Shown: in pieces, positions 49,028 to 58,313 of the stretch | Layout of the letters: every line of letters begins with the position of its first letter | How positions within the stretch are numbered: position 1 is the first letter of the stretch | Assembly (NCBI GenBank): GCA_000320605.2 | Contig: KB445791.1 | Location: 3,584,576-3,648,575 of the forward strand | DNA length: 64,000 nucleotides | Source: Gelatoporia subvermispora B | Taxonomy: Eukaryota; Basidiomycota; Agaricomycetes; Polyporales; Gelatoporiaceae | Reading direction: 5' to 3' | Notes under the pieces: generated by a model | What the model saw: only the letters and a program-made list of their open reading frames with translations | Databases searched by the model: none | What the model was told of the DNA's origin: nothing | Made by a program: the position numbers and the translations under genes

Positions 49028-51857
49028 GGTTCAAATAGACGAGTGAAATGTGGAGGTAAGCAGACGGCTGGCAAATACGGACGAGAACAGAACAGAAGGG
49101 GGGAAATATATACATCTGTGAGCCGTCTGTGAGCGGCGGAACAACACCCATGCCACCGACCACCGCGCAAATCGGACCATCACGTGCCCCGCTCATGCGG
49201 TCCCGGCTCCCCATTGGCTGCTGCGCTGGAGTCGGTGGTCTCTCCCATCTCCGTTCCCTCATCCGGCTGCCAGCCCCAACTTCGCTCTGTCTTCTAAGTT
49301 CGTGCACAGAATCCTCCTCCAGGGAATCTTCCCTCTATTCTGCCCGTTTGTACCCCGTACTGCCCCCGTCAATGTCGCGCGCGTCTCTTGCCCGCGGCAT
49401 TGCACCGTCACACCGCCGCGGGCGCGCGACGCAACGTTGTTCGAGCCCTCGCGACTTTGACTAGCTCTAAGCGCGGTCCGCGTTTCGTCGCTGACCACTC
49501 TCGTCAGCATATATTCGTCATTGCAGTATAAGGCAGGTCGGTCGTTCAAATAATGTCCCGCGCAGCCAGCGAAACGATACCCGACGTGTCTCGACGGGAA
49601 CCGCACGTGTTGCGACTCATGCGAACCGGTGGAGGTGTGCCCCTCGTCCGTTCGCCACGTCATTTCACTCTTCCTCAAGTGAGTCGCACTGGCGTTGCTG
49701 ATCCGTCTTGCACTTCCTTCTCTTTCTCACCGCAGATTTGGAAACGCACACGTTCCCGCGGAAGCATTTTGGCTGCTCCCAAGCACTTCCGACCACCAGA
49801 TTGTCGTCGCTTGCCCTCGACGGCGGTATCTCATTATTTCTTCTGATGGAAATTCAATACAATCGATCGGGCGAATCCACTCCAAGTCCGAAGGGCATAA
49901 CCTAGCCTGCGCCAAGCGAACTCCCTAAGGCTCTGGGCATGCCCGGGATGCGTATGTAAAGGAATCCTGCTTGCTGACCTGCGTGGATCGGGTCGTACCT
50001 CTTCTACTTGTGTCAAATTACAGTTGCCACCCTTCTTACATCCCTTGTGTTGGTTTTAACCCCATTCCTAATTGAGAACGCCAACGCAGACCTGTGCTTC
50101 ACAGATGTAACATTTCGCCAACTTTTGGTAAATTTTCTGGACATTCGAAAGCCAGCGAAGCGCTTGCAACTTACAGCCCGAGCCACTTCCCTAACGATGC
50201 ATTCGATCAGCGATGCTGAGTGGATGCCGCTCGAATTTCATGTCTGAACGGTTCAACGGTGTTAAGTAAATTTCTAATTGTTGTGACATGACTTCAAGTA
50301 CCTCACAAACATCGCCAACCTGTAGCCTGCTGACACATTCGCGGGCCTTTGCCCCAATGATGGTTCTGAATACATGCAAGTCCAATATCGGTCTTCATCT
50401 CTCGATGCCGTGAATCAGCGGCACCCGCTCGTCTCTCAGTAGCAAGCCAAAGCTTCCCTGGAGATCCCTTCCCTTACGATATGCTAAGTTTGCGCTGCGG
50501 CTCTTGGGACTAACTCCAGTCACCCTGAACCTTCTGCATGTCGCCATCGGACCTCAGCCGTCCCTCGTGCGCTGTTAGCTGCGGAGTTACTCGACCTACA
50601 GGCCCGTCCAGATCTTCATTCTGCGGAGTGTACACCACCCCTCGCGCGCATTCACGACCCGGGAGCTTCGCGGTGCCTGTCGTTGGACGAGACTTAAGGC
50701 AGGGCATGGGCTTCGGGAAGAGAAACGCCTGCGCCGTGACCGCTTCCTATTCCGATATGACGCTTCTCACCCGCTTCCTGGCTCCTGTTCCGCCGAGGGT
50801 GCGAATGTCTTTAAGAATGCTCCCTATTTGCCAGTCGGGAATCCACACAGCACCCACATTTGTGCCGACACCCTTCTTAGGTGCCTCGTGCTGCAACGTG
50901 ACATCCGCGCATCTTCGCTATATCTGGCTACTGTTGTGACTCGGCCGTAATTCATCATGTTATGTCTATGAGGCTTGTCATCGCGTCATCTGCAACCAGG
51001 TAATCCCCCTGGATGTCGGGGCCGGGTCCCTATCCATATGTAGCATCTAATATCTCATGGAATGGTAGTACTGCAGTCTTGTTGGGCCGAAACAGCCGTG
51101 AAGCTGTATCGCACCTTTCGGCCGTTGCGATGTCTCTACCTGGAAGATGCTCACGCGCCTTTCTCGGTATGCATACTAGCAGCTGGAGCAACAGCTCTGC
51201 AACAGCATGCAAGATAGAGTTGGACATTTGAGAGCAGCCGCTTCCACGCCGTCAGTAGGAGAGTCACGAGCATCAGCACCCGCCAGTCTTGAGCCGTGCC
51301 AAACTACCACTCTGTGGCTTTAGTGCGCGTGCTGGCGTTGCTTTCACAGTGCGATGGGACAACAAGAGGTGTGCAATGCTGCATTAGGCAGTTAAGCGAT
51401 TTTGAATAAGCTGTTGCGCCGGCGTAGCGAGCCGAGGCCGGATGCACGAGGCAGTACTATTCTGATTTCCCCAGCCCTGCACTTCGATGGACATCGTGCC
51501 CTCAACTTCTCATGGTGTTGACACCGCTGTGCCCATGTACGATCAACGGACTGTCGGCGACGACAGTTAAACCCGCAGGTCGTTCGCAATGCACGATGTC
51601 CTCAAATTTGAAACGCCCTGAACTTCAGAGATGAGGAGGGATCATTTTCCCTGACAGATAGCCTTCGCAATCGGCTAGGTCAGCTTGTCCCCCGTGGCAG
51701 CTTTGCCTTACTCATTAGCATTGGTACAAGAGTAATAAACATTCCAGCGGCAAGTCCGACGACTGGGTGGCTTCGGTGGTATCCAAACATAGACACAAAG
51801 CGGGGACTGAATTACAAGGAGACGACAGCCGGCCTTAGCGAGCATCGCCTCAACACC
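49028..51857. other. 2.8 kb gene-poor region
   Basis: This is the longest stretch without a recognisable gene. Its left end is the methyltransferase promoter. A plus-strand frame at 49553 (MSRAASETIPDVSRREP) ends at a good GTGAGT donor, with a CACCGCAG acceptor 58 nt later, but neither downstream frame resembles a known protein. Another plus-strand frame at 50008-50247 starts with a hydrophobic, signal-peptide-like stretch (TVATLLTSLVLVLTPFLI). A 133-codon frame at 50538-50939 is Ser/Arg-rich and unconvincing. I found no terminal repeats, transposase motifs or RNA genes. Confidence 0.45.
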
Positions 51858-53054
51858 TTAACGCTTCTTCAGAGCCTCGAAACGTTTCGCCAACGCTGTA
51901 AACTCGTCTTCTTCAGTAGCTCTTGGCTTAGGTTTGGACGTAGGTCCCAGAGGCGTGTCCTCATCTTCTGTGGGCGGCATGTCAGGTAGCTTGGGTGTTC
52001 GCACGCCTGCCTTCCTCGCCTCCGCCGATATTGCAGCCGCACTCATCGGTGAGGATGGAGTCTCCTCGGACGTAGCATCCTGTTGAGAGCTGTCAGCACA
52101 GCTACAAATAACCAAAACATACAGTCGACACTCGCCTTCGCCGTGACATCGCCGTCATCTCCGTCGATGCCGGTCTCATCCGCTTCGGCAGCACCGGGAG
52201 GCGACCACTTGACGCCATAACCCCTTGCAATTTCAGTGAGGTAGGCGTCGACTAAGGATGCTGGAGGCATGTCCGCGTTCAGTTTCTTGAGGACCTGGGG
52301 CAGCATGGCTTGTCAAGTTGGTGCACGATCATGATCGTTGACTCACTCACCCGTTCGTTAACACAGTCGTCCCGATTCTCCATGACCGCGATTGAGAATT
52401 CACGACCATATTTGTGCATAAGCATGTCTCGCAGTACGTGCAGCTCTGCATCGGTGTTGGTATCAAGATATTCAACAGGATCAGACCAACAGATATATGA
52501 CCTTTTAGCTCTGTTCGAGGCGCTGCATAGATGAGAGTGCAAACCCCTTCACGTACGCCGGGATCAGGATCCTTGGTGCTGTCGTGTGACATCAGGTATG
52601 TGCGGCGAGCTAGGAACTCGGCCGACATATCACATACTTCTGGTCCAAGAGGCCGAATCGCGCCAGTAATAGCTCGCAGTACAACTCCAAGAGCTCCAGG
52701 AGTTCAATATACACATCCTCATTAATGACTAACACGGTCAGTAATCATAGAACGCAAGAGTCGCCCTACGTACTGTTCTCAACCTTGATCCTAGCGGTCT
52801 CTATCTTCCCCTTCTCGAGTAATAGGGCGATGTCGCGTCTCGACGTCTTGGCTTGCGCCCCCTTCTTCTCTTGCAGTGTGCGCAGTCTCTGTACTGCCAG
52901 CCTGATATCTGCGGCATGAGAGTGAACTATGCATCTCAACGCGGACAGCTGTACCGAAGTTGGACCTATTTTGGCGGACGTTTAGCTTCCGTCCACAGAT
53001 TCGTGGCTTCGAACTCTATCTGACCTTTGCCTTGGCAGATATCCACGGAACCAT
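51858..53054 (-). CDS. IST1: IST1, ESCRT-III-associated regulator
   Basis: Eight or so exons encode roughly 290 residues. The Ist1 domain is clear once spliced: MVPWISAKAKVQLRLAVQRL, RTLQEKKGAQAKTSRRDIAL, LLEKGKIETARIKVENIINED and VYIELLELLELYCELLLARF, then YGREFSIAVMENRDDCVNERV. The middle has VDAYLTEIARGYGVKW. The C-terminus holds a Pro/acidic linker with EARKAGVRTPKLPDMPP and ends DEFTALAKRFEALKKR, which resembles a C-terminal MIT-interacting motif (MIM1 type, L-x-x-R-x-x-x-L-K). Ist1 binds Did2 and Vps4 and tunes ESCRT-III disassembly in multivesicular-body sorting and cytokinesis. Exon 1 (53054-53025) and an 11-nt microexon (52965-52955) are needed to build the AKAKVQLRLAVQRL helix. Confidence 0.93.
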
Positions 53055-53901
53055 CTTCAGCGATGCTGTTCTTTGTAAGATTTCACGGGCCTACGAAGAC
53101 CAGATCCGCGGTCGAGTTAACAATATCTGATCAGGATTGCACTGCGCTGCTACGCCGCAGATGTCACAGAGGACAGACGCCAGCAACGCTGTGCTAAGCT
53201 TTGGGCGCCAATCCTCGGTAATTGCGTTACCTCAGCCAGATCCATCCTCGATCTGGGCAGCGGTGATCGAGTCCTTCGGTGTGCCTGTCTTTCTTTGCCT
53301 CGCTACCCGCTCCGTTTGGAAGGGAATCCTCCTGGTTCCGCTGCCTGTTGCAGTAGGAAGACTCTCATCGTCGCCAGCAACTACAACTACTGGCCTTATT
53401 ATTGATTCAATCGTAAAATGACAGGCAGTGCTATCTCGCTGCTCATCCTGATTTACCGGTGAACTCGCGACTGCGGCTCGGTTTGATTGAGACGCATGGT
53501 CATCCGCAGGTCAGCTGTAGTACGAGGACAGCTATGTGTAAGCTATCGATCTGTAGCAAAGCCTCGGATTGCGATACCGTCAATTTCACTGCGATGAACA
53601 ACGCGGATGAGGTGTGGCAAGCCCGGTTTGTCCGCGCCAAACATAGTTGTACTGCCTCGAACACCCCTTCGGTCACATCTGCCTTATCGCCATACGTCCC
53701 CGGCGCCACGTCTGTCAACACTCTCCGCCATTTGTGTTCATCACGCGTTGCGATGATGGTAGTAAAGCCATTGGCAGCTCGAGGAACCACTGCGCAAGTG
53801 GCATTGCGGGCCGCGGCCGGGGCTCTGTCGCACTGCTACACCTAGTATATACGCAAGTGTTGACACCATCTCACTTGTCTCCACCGGACTATCCTAGCAC
53901 C
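53055..53901. promoter_or_regulatory. Divergent promoter region, IST1 / Ras exchange factor
   Basis: 847 bp between divergent start codons. Frames at 53137-53421 (+) and 53500-53790 (-) have no family resemblance. The long spacing would suit a regulated promoter or a long leader for the signalling gene. Confidence 0.45.
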
Positions 53902-56537
53902 ATGCAGGATGCACAGACACAGTCTCACCGGCGAGGAGCGTCCCTACCTCGTCTACGCATAGACCCATCTCCACCCACAAGCTCACTTTGGTTCAGCGAC
54001 TCCCCAGGGACAAGCATATCTTCTGCAGTTCCTAGCATGACTACCTGCTCATCCTCCAGCCCTGAGGCGTTCTACGTCATTTGCCTGTTCGACTTCGAAA
54101 CTGAAGATCCCGACCAATTGTCCTTCAAAAAGTCTGAAATCCTAGAGATTGTCAAGCGGGAGTCGAGCGTGAGTTGATTTGCTATTACATTCGATCTGGA
54201 CGATCCCTAATACATGAGGATAGGGTTGGTGGGCCGCTGTATCTCGCGACAACCGCGTTGGCTGGGTACCCAGCACCTACCTCGAGCCAATATCCGACGT
54301 CTTGGCTGACAAATTGCGAGAGGGCAAAGGGAAGTACGCCCAAAGGCAATCTCCCGCCGTTCCGCGGACAGCTGGGCTTGTGTCGCCTATCATAATGGGG
54401 ACGCAAGACTCCCCGCTGTTCTCTCCGGAGAAGAGCACTCAAGATGAACAGTGGCTGCCATTACCAGACGCGGACAAGGTGCGTGCCATCTGATTTCCCC
54501 AAGCCGGCACCCTCTCAGTGAGTACTAGGCGTCCCTTCTGCAGTTTAGTTTTTCTCAGACCAAGCAAGGTGAACCCTCCAAGACAGCTCCAAGTCCGTCG
54601 CTACCACCGCACGAGGGTGTCAGTGCAAGCATCCCTGACGCTCAACCGATCGAAATGTCGAAGACACTAGTGTCTCGATTGAGGTCGAAGAAGAACTCAG
54701 CCATCCCTCGCTCTCCTTCTCTCGACGGACTGTTCCCAATGAACAAGCCATCCACACCATCGACCGGGCGCCCGAGGAGTAACTCCAACGGATCGTGTGT
54801 CACTCCTCCTGGAGCTAGTTCACCTAGGCAACTGCGTCGACGACCAGTTCTCATTGACGACGAGAATTCTTTGAACCGCCTTACAACGCTATTCGAAACA
54901 AGCAATTTGGAGCAATTGGACGTTTTAGTACGCAGCCCAGATATCGTGGAGTCGCTCGACGCCTTATCTCGTGCTGGAAAGGGCCTCGCAAAGCAACTTA
55001 ACGACGGGAGGAGGCCTTCAGACATCTCAGAATCCAAGGTGACGTGTGACGTGCGAGCAACGCCTTGGTATCTGCAGCCGATGCACGATGCCGATAGCAT
55101 CCGGACTCGCTCAGATGGCTTTGCTACTGCGGGAACTCTTGAAGCTCTCGTCGAGAGACTGACTCTGCCGGCATTTGGTGTGTAGACTAGTGGCTAGCGA
55201 TCTATAGCTGGACTGATCCTTGTCCCGCAGTTTCTTCATCCGATAAATATCGTGACGTTTTCCTCACTACTATGAAGACTTTCACTTCGGCCGAGGATGT
55301 TTTGTCCATACTCGTCAACCACTACCGGTCGATATGCCCTAGTGCTCTACATTCCGATGACTTCACTCGGTGGAGGAAGGAGAAATTAGAGCCTACGCAG
55401 ATCCAAATTCTCATCGTGTTCGAGCTGTGGGTCCAAAAGCACAGAATGCTCAAAGATAATCCACACATAATGCGCCGCCTTGTGTCGTTCCTACGTTCCA
55501 TCTCCGGGTCACCACACCCTCTTCTAGCTTCCATGTCTCAGAATCTAGTGAACGAGATCGAAAAGCCGGTAAATGTGCTAGGTTCTCTTCTATATTTGCC
55601 TGTCATGTTCTCACATCGCTGCAGACCCCCCATCCCGAGAGGACACTGACAAAGCGACACATGAAGAAGTCTAGGAAAAATACGGTGGATCTACTGCGGA
55701 TGGACCCTACTGTCCTCGCGGAACACTTGGCGCTGTACGAACGGAAGCTCTACGGCAAGATCACCGATCAGGAATGTCTCACTTGGGGGAAGGCGCAGGC
55801 AGGCGATTCTGTTGAACATATCGCCGCGTTCCTGGCAACGCAGCAGAAACTTGCAGAGTGGGCCCAGACCAGCATCCTCGACGCGCAGGCTGTGACCCGA
55901 AGAGGCGGGACCATTGACTTCTGGATCAAGGTGGCCGAGGTGAATTTCATGTCATTCTCGCCCGTCACATCCGGGACATTGACAATCCATAACCGCACAG
56001 AAATGCAGATCTTTGAACAATTTCGCAAGCCTGTCAACACTATGCATGGCACTCTCCGGCCCAGTGATTGGGCGACTACATCTCACCTGGGCCCACACAA
56101 CCCGGGGAAAACAGTTCGAGGAGCTCCGGGAATGCGTGGACCCTGCTGCCAATTACGAAATATTACGACATCTTCAAGACGATCTCGATACCCCGTGTGT
56201 TCCGTTCATCAAGTCATACCTCTCAGACATCATCGAAGTCGACGCGCGATACACGGACAACACGATGGTCACTCGCGTCTCAGGCAACGTGACACTCTGT
56301 CTGATCAACTTTGTCAAGCGGGAGAAGTGGTACGACGCCATTGACAAGATCGTCCGGCACCAGACGAGGCAGTACGCGATACAAGAGGACCCGACAGTAA
56401 TGGCGTACGTCGAAGAGCGGCTGATTCGCGCCGGGGAGAAGGATCAGGGATCGCTCTGGTTACGAAGCCAAGAACTTCAGCAAGCTGAAATGGACCTCGC
56501 GGATATCCGCAAGTGGTTGGGCATGGCAGGATTCTGA
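53902..56537 (+). CDS. CDC25: CDC25-family Ras guanine-nucleotide exchange factor with N-terminal SH3 domain
   Basis: About seven exons encode roughly 770 residues. After a Ser/Pro-rich leader comes an SH3 domain (FYVICLFDFETEDPDQLSF, then KKSEILEIVKRESSGWWAAV and GWVPSTYLEPI). A long Ser/Pro linker separates it from the RasGEF N-terminal (REM) module (GTLEALVERLTLPAFVSSSD, DVFLTTMKTFTSAEDVLSIL). The catalytic CDC25 domain shows DPTVLAEHLALYERKLYGKI, GTIDFWIKVAEKCRSLNNFA, LSTLCMALSGPVIGRLHLTW, CVPFIKSYLSDIIEVDARYT and LINFVKREKWYDAIDKIVRH. Such proteins load GTP onto Ras and control cAMP or MAPK signalling in growth and mating. It is shorter than yeast Cdc25 (about 1,590 residues) because the N-terminal region is compact. 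It converges on a Rab5 gene, which is not a known substrate of CDC25-type exchange factors. Confidence 0.94.
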
Positions 56538-56877
56538 GAAGGACGCTTGCGTATTTATCTATTATCCATATCATGGGCAGGCCCGTTCTCGTTTAATCCT
56601 TGTAGTCATTAACGTCATCGAGAATTGTCCCCGACACCATGTATTGTATCTATGCCCAGACACTGTTCTTGTCTCATTAGCTGATAGAGCTGAATAGCAG
56701 GGTCCACGTTTCTGATCACGATGACCAAGTCCGCTGATATATAGAATGCAACGAGAAAACTACAGTACAAAGAACACGTAATGAAAGTGCGAGCGCATGA
56801 ATCCTAGAAAATGACCGAGCGAATTCCGACACATGCCAGCAAAAACCGAGGAATGTATGTACATCAGACGAGAGAGC
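56538..56877. other. Convergent intergenic region, Ras exchange factor / Rab5
   Basis: 340 bp of 3' flanks for two convergent genes. No feature is recognisable. Confidence 0.5.
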
Positions 56878-57891
56878 TTAGCACGCACATGGCTCGCTCT
56901 GGGAGTTCGGGCCAGCTGCCTGCTTGTTGAGGTCGACACCGCCAGTCCGGGCAGACGTCCCTGGTCGACTGGCAGCTCCTCTCGCGGATGGTGGGGCAGT
57001 CTGCGGCAGCTTTTTGGCTACAGGAACATGGTCAGAGTACGCCGAGACGGCATAACTAGCCGGTACTCACCGATAGCAGTGAAGATATCTGTGACACCCT
57101 CGCCAGTCTTCGCGCTGGTCTCACCCCACATCAGACCCTCCTCGTCAGCATACTTCTTCGCCTCTTCTTGTGAGACCTGACGTCGCGCGGCGAGATCGGA
57201 CTTGTTCCCGCAAAGGGCGATGACGATGGATGGGTCTGCCTGGCGCTGAAGTTCGCGGATCCACGAACGGGCCTTCTCAAGTGAAGCGGCCTGAGTGATA
57301 TCATAGACGACTACAGCGCAATTGGCGTTGCGATAGTACATTGGAGCCTAGCGGAGACAATGATTCAAGCGGCTAATGACGGGTCCTGCAGACATACCAG
57401 TGACTGAGATCATGATTGGTCAATGTGAGTGTGTGCCTGAAATCATGCCACGTACCTTGTATCGTTCTTGGCCGGCAGTATCCCTGAAGGACAAGTGTTG
57501 GGCACAGTGAGATTAGACTGTCGGAACGTAAAAGAAAACGCACCAGATCTCAAACTTGACGGTTGAGCTGTCATCAAGAGTGACGGTCTGCGTCAGGAAA
57601 GCAGCTGTACGTAACCAGCACCTTCAGCAGGATGGGTATGCAACATTGTCGGAAGTATACCTCCGATGGTACTTTCGCGGTAGTCGTCGAACTGATCCTT
57701 CACAAAGCGCAAGACTAGACTGTATAGGGCAGCTTCTGAGCACGTCACGATAGGTGCGAAGCCTGACGCAATTACCTGGATTTGCCTACAGCAGACTCGC
57801 CTGGACGTGGGTGAGTGGAGACACAGAGTGTAGTGTATTGAATTTGCATCTCACCGAGGAGAACAAGTTTGAACTGATACTGCTTGGACAT
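56878..57891 (-). CDS. YPT5: Rab5-type small GTPase (Ypt5/Vps21)
   Basis: Seven or so exons encode about 210 residues. The start is MSKQYQFKLVLLGESAVGKSS, which carries the P-loop. Later come MYYRNANCAVVVYDITQAASL, ARSWIRELQRQADPSIVIAL, the guanine motif CGNKSDLAARRQVSQEEA and the G5 motif WGETSAKTGEGVTDIFTAI. The hypervariable tail is Pro/Ser/Ala-rich and ends Cys-Ala-Cys, a double geranylgeranylation motif. The YRNANCAVVVYDIT and RQADPSIVIAL segments are Rab5 hallmarks. Rab5 governs early-endosome fusion and works with ESCRT and Golgi retrieval factors, two of which (IST1, DOP1) are also in this window. The start codon lies in a G/C-rich divergent promoter shared with the RRM gene. Confidence 0.95.
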
Positions 57892-58313
57892 GGCTAAGAA
57901 GAGGGAGACGATGGGAAAGGCGAGGCTGGGACGAGGTGCTGCGAGGCGGTGGCGGCGGAGCGCGGAGTCCGCATTCGGCCAAGGCGATTTCACGGAGTCC
58001 AAACTCCCACGCCCACGAGGGCCACGCGACACGACACCAGCAATTTTCCGAAAAGCAGCCTGTGACCGCTTTGTCTCCCGTCTATCATCATCGTCCGCCT
58101 CGTTGGCAACGTCGTGTCTCTGTTCTGCATCTCCTTCGCATCTGAGTTGAGCCCGCGAGCTGCGATAGTCACCTCAACATCATCGGCGTACTCCTGCCTC
58201 GTCTGAACTCGGCTTTGATTACTGGTCACATCCTGAGCGCACCGTGTCGCCCTTCTCTTGAAAGTCAGCATCGTGCAAGAGTGGCAAGTAGCAAGTTTTA
58301 AGAAAGAAGATCC
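57892..58313. promoter_or_regulatory. Divergent promoter region, Rab5 / RRM protein
   Basis: 422 bp between divergent start codons, G/C-rich next to the Rab5 start. Frames on both strands here are not convincing genes. No TATA box is clear. Confidence 0.45.

Noticed and set aside
50538..50939. 133-codon plus-strand frame in the gene-poor region
   Set aside because: Composition is Ser/Arg/Pro-rich without domain, conserved motif or introns, in a genome where most genes have several introns.
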